Positions 6,261 through 13,058 of a stretch of 13,058 nt of DNA are shown here, one piece after another. The stretch covers positions 1 through 13,058 of the forward strand of contig JAGQHH010000110.1 in NCBI GenBank assembly GCA_020431945.1, written 5' to 3'. A program made the translations under genes and the position numbers. The notes below the pieces were generated by a model, which ran no database searches, had not been told where the DNA came from, and saw only the letters and a list, made by a program, of their open reading frames with translations. Within the stretch, counting starts at the first letter, position 1. Each line of letters begins with the position of its first letter. Source of the DNA: Cyanobacteria bacterium HKST-UBA02 (GTDB lineage Bacteria > Cyanobacteriota > Vampirovibrionia > Obscuribacterales > Obscuribacteraceae).

Positions 6261-7011
6261 CCTGGCGCATACGCAAGACCGCCATAGCGGCTCCGAAGCC
6301 GTTGTCGATATTGACCACGGCGACTCCGGCGGCACAGCTGTTGAGCATGGTAAGCAGCGGGGCAATCCCCTCGAAGCTGGCTCCGTAACCCACCGATGTC
6401 GGCACCGCCACCACCGGTGATGCCACCAGTCCACCCACCAGGCTGGGGAGGACGCCGTCCATTCCGGCCACGACAATTATTGCCCGGCAGGCGTTGATCT
6501 CGCTCAGCTCGCCGAGAAGGCGATGAGCGCCGGCTACCCCGACATCGAATTTACGCACCACCGTCACGCCGAAATATTCGAGCACTCTGGCCGCTTCCTG
6601 GGCTACAGGCAGATCAGAAGTGCCGGCGGAAAGCACCGCCACAGAGAATGAATCGCATTCTGGCTCCCGGCTCTCGGGCTCGCCGAATACGAACAAACAC
6701 GCATCCTCGAAGTAACGCCCCTCCGGGAATTTACCCGAAAGCTCCCGGGCCTTTTCCGCATCGACCCTGGTTGCAAGCACCGACCCGGACGTCTCGAGGA
6801 GCTTGGCGGCAATAGCGCCTATCTGCTCGCCGGTCTTGCCTTCCGCAAAGATAACCTCGGCAAAGCCCTGGCGCAAGAGCCTGTGCGTATCAGGTCTGGC
6901 AAAGTCGATGCTCTCATAAGGAAGCGTTTTCAGCCGGGCGATGACTTCTTCGCTAGAGACCGTCCCATCGGCGAAAGCACGCAGCAACGCCTCCAGAGAC
7001 TTCTCATACAT
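6247..7011 (-). CDS. larB: Nickel-pincer cofactor synthesis protein LarB
   Basis: LarB carboxylates the nicotinate ring of nicotinic acid adenine dinucleotide and cleaves off AMP, giving pyridinium-3,5-dicarboxylate mononucleotide, the first step toward the nickel-pincer nucleotide of lactate racemase and related enzymes. The C-terminal two thirds have the PurE-like fold: SAGTSDLPVAQEA (128-140), DVGVAGAHRL (156-165), VVAGMDGVLPSLVGGLV (180-196), PVVAVPTSVGYG (199-210). LNSCAAGVAVVNIDNGFGA (223-241) supplies C226, which by position matches the cysteine that in Lactiplantibacillus plantarum LarB (C221) bonds to the pyridine ring. The N-terminal half has the usual GFAEVIFAEGKTGEQ (49-63). Its ATG lies inside the end of larE (8-nt overlap) without a good ribosome-binding site, so its translation is probably coupled. 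The 254-aa length is normal. Confidence 0.96.
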   Translation of the reverse strand: MYEKSLEALLRAFADGTVSSEEVIARLKTLPYESIDFARPDTHRLLRQGFAEVIFAEGKTGEQIGAIAAKLLETSGSVLATRVDAEKARELSGKFPEGRYFEDACLFVFGEPESREPECDSFSVAVLSAGTSDLPVAQEAARVLEYFGVTVVRKFDVGVAGAHRLLGELSEINACRAIIVVAGMDGVLPSLVGGLVASPVVAVPTSVGYGASFEGIAPLLTMLNSCAAGVAVVNIDNGFGAAMAVLRMRQASGR

Positions 7012-7879
7012 ACAGGGACCGGGCGAAACTGGGCGCGCTCACCGCTCCCTGACGATAACCGTCGGGATCGATCTCGACAGTTTCATAGCCCATGGCTTTG
7101 AGCTCGGCAGCCACTCTCTCTTTCAAACCGGACTCCGAAACGAAGCGATAGAGCTCGTCTCCACCGACCTCGACGACGGCGCGAGAAGCGAAATGTCTCA
7201 CTCTCACCTGCCGGAAACCCTGAGCACGGATAAAGGATTCGGCCCGCTCCACCAGGGAGAGTGTTTCCCTGGTAACAGGAATACTCGTGGGGACACGGGA
7301 TGAGAGACAGGCGTCCTGGGGACGGTTCCAGCTCGGAAGACCGGCTTCCTTCGCCAGATAGCGGATCTCGTCTTTGCTCAAGCCTGCTTCCTTGAGAGGA
7401 GAGACCACGGCGAATTGCTGCGCTGCCATATGGCCCGGTCTGTAATCCATATCGTCGTCCAGATTGGCACCATAAGCGATATGACTGACTCCCCACTGTC
7501 TGGCCAGCTCTTGAAGGCGCTCGAAAAGGGTGGCTTTGCAGAAGAAGCAACGCATATTGTCATTGCTCCGATATTCGTCCAGATCCAGCTCACCGGTGTC
7601 GACTTCGATGAGTTCCCAGTCGAACATGGCAGCCTGCCCCCGGGCAGACTGGAGAGCGTCCAGGGCGAGGCTGGGAGAGACGGCGATCACAATCCTGGCA
7701 CGCTCGCCCAGAATCGCCCGGGCATAATAAGCCAGGGTGGAGCTGTCCACACCGCCCGAATAAGCGACGATCATAGAGCCCATGGCTAGAATGCGCTCGC
7801 AGAGGGCTTTCTCTTTCTGCTCGATGAGCTCCGAATTGACTATAAGACTTTGCATTTCAATTAAACAAAAGGTTTCCAC
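7004..7879 (-). CDS. larE: Sacrificial sulfur transferase LarE
   Basis: LarE activates the carboxylates of the LarB product with ATP and converts them to thiocarboxylates for nickel insertion by LarC. The PP-loop ATP site SGGVDSS is at 41-47; PQDACLSSRVP (187-197) contains C191, equivalent to the cysteine that donates its sulfur in L. plantarum LarE. A CFFC pair (111, 114) is also present; some LarE proteins use extra cysteines for an iron-sulfur cluster, and whether this one does cannot be decided from sequence. The C-terminal DPDGYRQG (271-278) is typical. The longest reading begins with GTG at 7879, overlapping the TAG of the upstream gene by one base (TAGTG); an ATG at 7855 would give 283 aa. 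Neither has a clear ribosome-binding site, which suggests coupling to the gene before it. larB follows with an 8-nt overlap; larC is not in the window. Confidence 0.95.
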   Translation of the reverse strand: METFCLIEMQSLIVNSELIEQKEKALCERILAMGSMIVAYSGGVDSSTLAYYARAILGERARIVIAVSPSLALDALQSARGQAAMFDWELIEVDTGELDLDEYRSNDNMRCFFCKATLFERLQELARQWGVSHIAYGANLDDDMDYRPGHMAAQQFAVVSPLKEAGLSKDEIRYLAKEAGLPSWNRPQDACLSSRVPTSIPVTRETLSLVERAESFIRAQGFRQVRVRHFASRAVVEVGGDELYRFVSESGLKERVAAELKAMGYETVEIDPDGYRQGAVSAPSFARSLYV

Positions 7880-9870
7880 TAGACAGGGCTAATTGTCTCA
7901 GATTTCATACAACCGCCGACTATCTTGTTAAGTTCTCTATGGACCGACTGGCTGTCGCAGGTTTGAACGCCGCCATTGAGACGATCCAGATCACCGAGGA
8001 GATTGCTCCGATCGACCTTCTGTGGACGGCCGACGAATATCTTTTTGCAATCTGTCTTGGCCAGTCCTTCTTCGGCAGTGAGTAGCTCTTCATAGAGCTT
8101 CTCGCCGGGCCTCATGCCGATGAACTCGATCTCGATATCCTGACCCGGACGCAAGCCCGAGAATCGAATCAGATCGGTAGCCAGGTCGAGGATTTTGATG
8201 GGCTTGCCCATATCCAGAACGAAGATCTCGCCGCCCTGACCCAGGACACCGGCCTGGAGAATGAGCTGGACAGCCTCGGGAATCAGCATGAAATACCGGG
8301 TAGCTTCCGGATGGGTAACCGTCACCGGTCCACCCTGGGCGATCTGCTGCCGCCAGAGAGGAATCACCGAACCGCGGCTGGCCAGGACATTGCCGAAACG
8401 GACTGCAACATACTTGGTCTTCGAACGTGCCGCCAGCTCCTGGGTGACCAGCTCCGCCATGCGCTTGGTGGCACCCATCACCGAAGTGGGGTTGACAGCC
8501 TTGTCGCTGGAAACCAGCACAAAAGCTTCGCTCTCGTAGTGGTCCGCCAGCTCGGCTACGGCTCTGGTACCGAAGACGTTGTTGGCCACGGCCTCGCAAA
8601 CATTGGACTCCATGAGAGGCACATGCTTGTGGGCTGCAGCATGAAATACCACCTGGGGCCGGTAGCTCTCGAAGATAGACTTCATCCGCACGGTATCGCG
8701 CACATCGGCGATGATCGGCACCAGCTCCACCGGCTCTGGTCGGGCCAGGAGCTCTTGCTGGATGGAGAAAATCGAATTCTCGCCCTTGCCCAGGAGCAGG
8801 ATTCGACGCGGCTGATAGCGGGTGATCTGGCGGCAGAGCTCGCTGCCGATCGAGCCACCGGCACCGGTGACAAGCACCGTACGATCCTCGAGATAGGCGG
8901 CGATGGAGGCGGTGTCGAGCTCGACAGGCTCGCGGCCGAGCAAGTCCTCCAGGGAGACTTCACGCAACTGGCTGACACTGACCTTTCCGTCGATGAGCTC
9001 GAAAAGCCCGGGCAAAATTCGTGTGTCTACCTCGGACTGGCGGCAGATCTCCACGATCCGGCGGATCTCGGAGGCAGGAGCCGAGGGCATGGCGATGATC
9101 ACCTGGTCTACGAAGAGCGTATCGATAAGCCTGGCGAGATCGTTACTGGTACCGAATACGGTGAGGTTGCCGATCCGGCGCTTGAGCTTGTCCGGATCGT
9201 CGTCGATGAGACCGACTATATCGACACCAAGGTCCGGTCTCTGGGAGAGCTCCCGGAGCACCATCTGGCCTGCGTCCCCGGCGCCCACCAGAAGGCAACG
9301 GCGGCGCACCGGCTGGCGCCAGTGCCGGCGCTGGCTGTGCTCGGTAGTGAGACGACGCAGGACCCGCGGGGCGGAGAGCCCGAATACTGCCAGTCCGGCG
9401 TTGATGAAGATGATTCCATAAGAGAGATGCTGCTCGGAAGCCGCGACCAGACCCAGGGCCCGGGCCACTATGATCACCGTGGTGGCAATCAGGACAGCCA
9501 GGACCAGCTCCATTATCTCGGTGAGCCCGGTATAACGCCAGAGACGGCGGTAAGCGCCGAGCATCCAGATGAAGGCGAGCTGGCAAGCTACCACCATCGG
9601 AGCAAGAGCGAGCATCTGGCTGGTATAGACCGGATCGAGACGGCCGTCGAAACGGATCAGATAAGCCGCAAGAAATGAGAGGCCGAGAACCGCCATGTCG
9701 AGAGCGACCTGGAGCAAACGCATCCAGGAGATCCGCGAGATCTGCGACAAATTCGAAGCAGTGGCGGGATCGGGACTGGCTTCGGTCTCGGCAGGCAGGG
9801 CTTCTTTTGTTTGCTGACTTACCAAATGAGAATACCGGCTGGGGCTGACTTTCGAGACTGAAGGCGCCAT
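7879..9870 (-). CDS. Membrane-bound sugar-nucleotide 4,6-dehydratase (CapD/WbpM/PglF type)
   Basis: A 663-aa polysaccharide biosynthesis enzyme that probably converts UDP-GlcNAc to its 4-keto-6-deoxy form, the entry to deoxy-amino sugars of surface glycans. The N-terminal part has about four membrane segments (roughly 53-72, 86-106, 118-142, 150-168). A first nucleotide-binding module follows with LLVGAGDAGQMVLREL (193-208). The catalytic SDR domain has TGAGGSIGSELC (335-346) and SSDKAVNPTSVMGATKR (454-470), with M465 and K469 in the MxxxK arrangement in place of the YxxxK of most SDR enzymes, as in WbpM-like dehydratases. FIGMRPGEKLYEEL (583-596) is also characteristic. A cytoplasmic tail of about 60 residues ends the protein. 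No Shine-Dalgarno is evident at the ATG at 9870. It overlaps larE by one base; no glycosyltransferase or aminotransferase is adjacent, so the final sugar is unknown. Confidence 0.93.
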   Translation of the reverse strand: MAPSVSKVSPSRYSHLVSQQTKEALPAETEASPDPATASNLSQISRISWMRLLQVALDMAVLGLSFLAAYLIRFDGRLDPVYTSQMLALAPMVVACQLAFIWMLGAYRRLWRYTGLTEIMELVLAVLIATTVIIVARALGLVAASEQHLSYGIIFINAGLAVFGLSAPRVLRRLTTEHSQRRHWRQPVRRRCLLVGAGDAGQMVLRELSQRPDLGVDIVGLIDDDPDKLKRRIGNLTVFGTSNDLARLIDTLFVDQVIIAMPSAPASEIRRIVEICRQSEVDTRILPGLFELIDGKVSVSQLREVSLEDLLGREPVELDTASIAAYLEDRTVLVTGAGGSIGSELCRQITRYQPRRILLLGKGENSIFSIQQELLARPEPVELVPIIADVRDTVRMKSIFESYRPQVVFHAAAHKHVPLMESNVCEAVANNVFGTRAVAELADHYESEAFVLVSSDKAVNPTSVMGATKRMAELVTQELAARSKTKYVAVRFGNVLASRGSVIPLWRQQIAQGGPVTVTHPEATRYFMLIPEAVQLILQAGVLGQGGEIFVLDMGKPIKILDLATDLIRFSGLRPGQDIEIEFIGMRPGEKLYEELLTAEEGLAKTDCKKIFVGRPQKVDRSNLLGDLDRLNGGVQTCDSQSVHRELNKIVGGCMKSETISPV

Positions 9871-9952
9871 TTTCGGCTGCCAACAGGTGCGCCTATATTA
9901 GCACTAGTCATGAGGCCCTTGGCTTATTGGATATTCAGGTTACAAAGGGTTG

Positions 9953-10876
9953 TCAGGAGACCTTCATCTTGCCCTTTTGCTGAGCCACCCACTCTCTCAC
10001 CCGGGGCTCCGGAAGACCAAGCGCCATGGAGGTTCCGCGGATCGCCGTCTCATGACCGACATCGAGCTTGAGAATCTTGTTATAAGTCCGGATACAGGCA
10101 AGCTTCATTGGACCTTCCTGCAGAGAGCCGGTGGCGCTCCAGACCAGGAAAGCAGCCAGACCATAGCCCAGAAACAGTGCGGTCAGGAGTCCGTACGGGT
10201 TGAAGGTCATAAAGCCCGGGGTGATCTTGACGCTGTAGAAATATTTACCGATTTCGAAAGCAATATAAAGGAGCATGAAAAGCTTCATGGGCTTTTTGCT
10301 CCATTTCCGACCGGGATCGCGGCTCGTCTCTCTCTGGAAGATCTCGCCCCGGGTCTTTTTGAACCACTGGTCGTTGATCTCTTTCTTGTCGGGGAAGAGG
10401 AAGGCAGCACCCAGGACCGTGCCGATGAGATAAAGCGGTCCATAGAAATAAGTGTCGTCGACCACCCGCAGGCGGTCCCACTGGAGCGCCAGGAGCGGGA
10501 CATACATACCGAGGATGCAGAGGAGCAGATAGCGCCCGCCCCCGAGCTTTTGCTCGACCTTGGCGCCGAAAACCCAGAGGAAATAGGCATTACCCACGAG
10601 TTGCCAGCCGGCGAAGCTGGCCATCGAAGCCACCGGGAATTGCTGGAGCAGGCGGGTCCAGTTCTGGTCTCTCCACCACTGGTAGACATTCACCGCCTGG
10701 AAGCCGTTGATTCTCATCCAGTTCTCGGCAGCCAGGTGCGGCATCCAGAACTCCATGCGGTTCGTGCACATCCAGGCATAGACAGAGACCATGCAGAAGA
10801 TGACCAGCAAGGTCATCCAGGGAATCTCATTCTGGGTTTCAATCTGAATGTCCTGGTTGGGTCCACCTGGCGGCAT
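9953..10876 (-). CDS. Rhomboid-like six-TM protein lacking catalytic residues
   Basis: A 307-aa integral membrane protein. The ATG at 10876 is chosen because AGGAG stands 7 nt before it; an in-frame reading upstream crosses the promoter and dyad region. Six hydrophobic segments lie at about 18-37, 83-104, 114-132, 143-161, 198-215 and 225-247. Segment 2 matches the rhomboid signature GNAYFLWVFGAKVEQKLGG (95-113), and segment 4 resembles the active-site helix (GPLYLIGTVLGAAFLFP, 146-162). The GxSG serine is absent: the aligned stretch reads G-P-L-Y, placing Leu148 at the serine position. No membrane segment contains a histidine; the only two are H47 and H275. It cannot be a standard Ser-His rhomboid protease and is more likely a pseudoprotease, or only a structural relative. 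A charged loop (163-197) and a basic helical tail (255-307) should face the cytosol. The gene lies between leuS and the dehydratase on the same strand. Confidence 0.75.
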   Translation of the reverse strand: MPPGGPNQDIQIETQNEIPWMTLLVIFCMVSVYAWMCTNRMEFWMPHLAAENWMRINGFQAVNVYQWWRDQNWTRLLQQFPVASMASFAGWQLVGNAYFLWVFGAKVEQKLGGGRYLLLCILGMYVPLLALQWDRLRVVDDTYFYGPLYLIGTVLGAAFLFPDKKEINDQWFKKTRGEIFQRETSRDPGRKWSKKPMKLFMLLYIAFEIGKYFYSVKITPGFMTFNPYGLLTALFLGYGLAAFLVWSATGSLQEGPMKLACIRTYNKILKLDVGHETAIRGTSMALGLPEPRVREWVAQQKGKMKVS

Positions 10877-10883
10877 GTCGGCT

Positions 10884-10888
10884 CTCCT
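10884..10888 (-). promoter_or_regulatory. Ribosome-binding site deciding the rhomboid-like start
   Basis: AGGAG on the minus strand, 7 nt before the ATG at 10876. It selects the 307-residue reading over a longer one that lacks such a signal. Confidence 0.7.
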
Positions 10889-10906
10889 GGGAATGAGAAA
10901 ACGTAT

Positions 10907-10936
10907 AAGAAGAATTATATATACAAAATTCTTCTT
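10907..10936 (-). promoter_or_regulatory. Inverted repeat with a consensus -10 box before the rhomboid-like gene
   Basis: AAGAAGAATT (10907-10916) and AATTCTTCTT (10927-10936) are perfect 10-bp inverted arms around a 10-nt centre. On the minus strand the element contains TATAAT (10919-10914), an exact -10 consensus, with no -35 match at 16-18 bp. Transcription would start near 10907 and give a leader of about 30 nt. The arms could be an operator, or a stem if the region is transcribed from farther upstream. It sits in a strikingly AT-rich patch (about 10895-10950) of a GC-rich window. Confidence 0.45.
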
Positions 10937-10983
10937 CTCTTTAAGAAGCTTTCCCCGTTCCCGGACGACTGTAACTGATCGAA

Positions 10984-11057
10984 GCCCTGACAAGCCCGGA
11001 CAGCGGCTCCGGAGCGGAATCCGCCCGGCAGACCCCGGCACCGCTCCGCTACAGGGC
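10984..11057 (-). other. GC-rich element with nested inverted repeats
   Basis: The 229-bp gap between leuS and the rhomboid-like gene contains this foldable stretch. Outer arms GCCCTG (10984-10989) and CAGGGC (11052-11057) enclose an 8-bp pair, CGGAGCGG (10010 bases into block: 11010-11017) with CCGCTCCG (11041-11048); a palindrome GCTCCGGAGC (11006-11015) and a tandem CCGCT repeat (11041-11050) allow alternative pairings. No T run follows on either strand, so it is not a standard intrinsic terminator, and no coding sequence is evident. A structured leader, a 3' element of leuS mRNA or a small RNA are possible. Confidence 0.35.
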
Positions 11058-11105
11058 AGTCCGATAAAAGGGTTGCCAACAAGAGTCCACAGAAAGGCTC
11101 GAAGG

Positions 11106-13058
11106 TCAGGCTGGAGCCACTACGATATTGACGAGTTTGTCCGGCACGACAATCACCTTGCGTACAGCCTGACCGGTGAGACGTTTCTGGACTTTGTCGT
11201 CGGCCATGGCGATCTCTTCGGCTTTCGGCTTGTCGAGACCGCGTGGCGCCGGCACTTTGTTGACGATTTTGCCGTTCACCTGCAGAACCAGCTCGATCTC
11301 GTCATCGATGGTGAGCTCCTCTTTGAAGTCCGGCCAGGAAGCCTGATGAACAGAGCCTTCATAACCGATGCGGCTCCAGAGCTCCTCGGTGATATGGGGC
11401 GCCATGGGAGCGAGCAGAAGGAGGAGGCTCTTGACCGCGAAAGACAGAGACTCTTTCTCGCCGGCAGAGAGCTTCTCGCCGGACAGGGACTGGCTGTCGC
11501 CGCCGCCGTTGCCATTACCGGCGGTGCCCGCCTCCCGGGACTGCAGATCGGCGCAGTATTTGTAGAGGAAATTCACCAGCTCGATACAGCGGGCGATAGC
11601 CGTATTGAAGACATAACGCTCGGGATCGAGATCCACCGTCACTGCTTTGATCGTCTTGTTGACCATCTTGTTGAGCTTGGCGGCATCGGCATCGAGACTC
11701 TCGTGAACAGGTGGGGACTGAACCGGACCGACTGCCTTGCCTTCAATGAGATCGGTGGCCAGACGCCAGATCCGTCCGAGAAAACGATACTGACCGACAG
11801 CACCGTCCTCGTTCCACTCGAGTTCTTGCTCCGGGGGAGCCGCATAGAGACTGAACAGCCTGGCGGTGTCCGCACCGTATTGCTGGAAGAACTTGGTTGT
11901 GCCGACGACATTGCCCCGGGACTTGGACATCTTCTCGATGCGGCCGGAAGCCGGCGAGAACTTGGTCACCATGCCCTGGGAGAGCAGATTGGTGAAGGGC
12001 TCGCTGCAATCGAGCAAGCCTCTGTCCCGCATGGCCTTGGTGAAGAACCGGGAATAGAGCAGGTGCAGAATGGCATGCTCGATGCCGCCTACATATTGAT
12101 CCACGGCCATCCAGTAATTCACCTTGTCTTTGGCGAAGATGGCGTCCTTATTGGTGGCGTCGGGATAGCGCAAGAAATACCAGCTCGAGTCGATGAAGGT
12201 ATCCATGGTGTCCGTCTCGCGTCTTGCCTTGCCACCACAGGCGGGGCAGGCCGCGTCGAGGAATGCCGGGTGCCTGGAGAGGGGCGAGCCGCCTTCGCCG
12301 GTGATCTCTACATCCAGCGGCAGGATCACCGGCAATTTGTCTTCCGGCACCGGCACGATACCGCACTTGTCGCAATGTACCAGGGGAATCGGGCAGCCCC
12401 AGTAGCGCTGCCGGCTGATCAGCCAGTCCCGGAGCCTGAATTGCACGCGTTTCTTGCCGCTTACATTGCTCTGCGCCCACTCCACCATCTTCACTTTCGC
12501 TTCGGTGCTGGTCAGTCCGTCGAAGATACCCGAATTGACCATGACACCGGGCTCGAGAAAGGCTTCCTCGAGCTGCTCGGACTTCTTGCCGTCCGGGGAG
12601 ATGACTTCGACAACGGGCAATCCATAGTTGGAGGCGAAACGGAAATCCCGCTCATCATGAGCCGGAACGCCCATGACCGCGCCGGTGCCGTAATTCATCA
12701 AGACATAATCGGAGACCCAGATCGGCACGCTCTCGCCGTTAAATGGATTGATGGCGCTTGCGCCGGTGGGGACGCCGGTCTTGGACTTCTCGGTGGCGAT
12801 CCGCTCGAGCTCGGTCTTGTGACGAGCAGCCTCCACATACGCCTCGACTTCGGCACGGCGCTCATCGGTTGTGAGCTCTTGAACCAGGGGATTCTCAGGA
12901 GCGAGGACCAGATAGCTGACACCAAAACTGGTATCAGGACGGGTGGTGAACACGCTTATCCGCACATTCGGCTTGCTGTCCACGGTGAAATAGAGCTCGG
13001 CTCCTTCGGACTTGCCGATCCAGTTGCGCTGCATGAGCTTGACCCGCTCGGGCCAGCC
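11106..13058 (-). CDS. leuS: Leucyl-tRNA synthetase, 5' end beyond right window edge
   Basis: Class Ia synthetase that charges tRNA-Leu and edits mischarged products in the cytoplasm. The reading frame continues past the internal ATG at 13034 to the window edge (GWPERVKL before [13 protein letters not shown], a typical LeuRS junction), so about 650 C-terminal residues are present and roughly 170-210, including the HIGH motif, are missing. Visible parts in order: the CP1 editing domain with TTRPDTSFG and [28 protein letters not shown] with a CxxC zinc-type pair (HCDKCG, later CPACGG); [13 protein letters not shown] region ending DSSWYFLRY; the [11 protein letters not shown] loop near 11920-11940; the helical anticodon-binding domain; and the C-terminal domain ending VNIVVAPA. 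A Gly/Asn/Ser-rich stretch ([20 protein letters not shown], near 11475-11535) interrupts the anticodon-binding domain and is unusual. The stop is at 11106; no intrinsic terminator follows it. Confidence 0.97.
   Translation of the reverse strand, partial: GWPERVKLMQRNWIGKSEGAELYFTVDSKPNVRISVFTTRPDTSFGVSYLVLAPENPLVQELTTDERRAEVEAYVEAARHKTELERIATEKSKTGVPTGASAINPFNGESVPIWVSDYVLMNYGTGAVMGVPAHDERDFRFASNYGLPVVEVISPDGKKSEQLEEAFLEPGVMVNSGIFDGLTSTEAKVKMVEWAQSNVSGKKRVQFRLRDWLISRQRYWGCPIPLVHCDKCGIVPVPEDKLPVILPLDVEITGEGGSPLSRHPAFLDAACPACGGKARRETDTMDTFIDSSWYFLRYPDATNKDAIFAKDKVNYWMAVDQYVGGIEHAILHLLYSRFFTKAMRDRGLLDCSEPFTNLLSQGMVTKFSPASGRIEKMSKSRGNVVGTTKFFQQYGADTARLFSLYAAPPEQELEWNEDGAVGQYRFLGRIWRLATDLIEGKAVGPVQSPPVHESLDADAAKLNKMVNKTIKAVTVDLDPERYVFNTAIARCIELVNFLYKYCADLQSREAGTAGNGNGGGDSQSLSGEKLSAGEKESLSFAVKSLLLLLAPMAPHITEELWSRIGYEGSVHQASWPDFKEELTIDDEIELVLQVNGKIVNKVPAPRGLDKPKAEEIAMADDKVQKRLTGQAVRKVIVVPDKLVNIVVAPA

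Noticed and set aside
279..6272. A 12-bp inverted match between the end of the YkgJ-type gene (279-290) and the end of larB (6261-6272)
   Set aside because: Several 12-bp matches are expected by chance in 13 kb; the sequences are coding and unrelated in frame.
8311..9678. A 455-codon open frame on the plus strand, antisense to the sugar dehydratase gene
   Set aside because: It lies wholly inside a gene with clear catalytic motifs, its translation is rich in His, Asp and Gly without any recognisable domain, and it is explained by codon bias in a GC-rich gene.
9950..10978. A 342-codon open frame on the plus strand opposite the rhomboid-like gene
   Set aside because: The opposite strand encodes a coherent six-TM protein with a good ribosome-binding site; the plus-strand reading has no membrane pattern, motif or start signal.
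10877..11041. A 55-residue N-terminal extension of the rhomboid-like protein
   Set aside because: It would translate through the GC-rich repeats and the AT-rich promoter dyad, and lacks a ribosome-binding site, whereas the ATG at 10876 has a good one.
1..13058. CRISPR arrays, tRNA or rRNA genes, insertion sequences, prophage or toxin-antitoxin genes
   Set aside because: No regularly spaced repeats, cloverleaf-forming sequences, transposase or integrase motifs were seen on either strand; the window is ordinary chromosomal sequence.

Overview
The window is a 13 kb piece of a gene-dense, moderately GC-rich bacterial chromosome carrying mostly housekeeping genes. I see no mobile element, tRNA, rRNA or CRISPR array. 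Anhydro-MurNAc recycling (AnmK), an exported HtrA-type protease and a membrane-bound sugar 4,6-dehydratase suggest a diderm cell with a peptidoglycan wall. The IMP dehydrogenase is of the GuaB3 kind, without CBS domains, which is best known from cyanobacteria and actinobacteria. Together these suggest, but do not prove, a member of the Cyanobacteriota, perhaps a non-photosynthetic lineage such as the Vampirovibrionia/Obscuribacterales. That placement is inference.

Layout. (1) 1-109, minus: the first 36 codons of an exported protein cut by the left edge, preceded by a compact control region (110-274) with a sigma70-like promoter, a palindrome over its -35 box and a hairpin with a T run in the leader. 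(2) 275-2684, minus: anmK followed at once by a YkgJ-type cysteine-cluster protein, a two-gene operon. (3) 2774-6260, plus: guaB3, a 111-aa secreted two-repeat helical protein, an HtrA protease with one PDZ domain, and a 134-aa Gly/Ala-rich protein of unknown function. (4) 6247-13058, minus: leuS (5' end off the right edge), a six-TM rhomboid-like protein lacking catalytic residues, a CapD/WbpM-type sugar-nucleotide 4,6-dehydratase, larE and larB. The last three genes overlap or nearly touch and are probably one transcript.

Functional picture. Block 2 salvages cell-wall amino sugar. Block 3 makes XMP for guanine nucleotides and supplies envelope quality control. Block 4 charges tRNA-Leu, makes a deoxy-amino sugar precursor for surface glycans, and performs two of the three steps (LarB, LarE) of nickel-pincer nucleotide synthesis; the third enzyme, LarC, and any client enzyme such as lactate racemase are not here.

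No clear multi-gene novel system is visible. The points most worth a second look are the protease-dead rhomboid-like protein, the layered control region at 153-227, the AT-rich dyad with alternative pairing upstream of the rhomboid-like gene (10907-10948), a GC-rich foldable element (10984-11057), and the unassigned C-terminal two thirds of the YkgJ-type protein.
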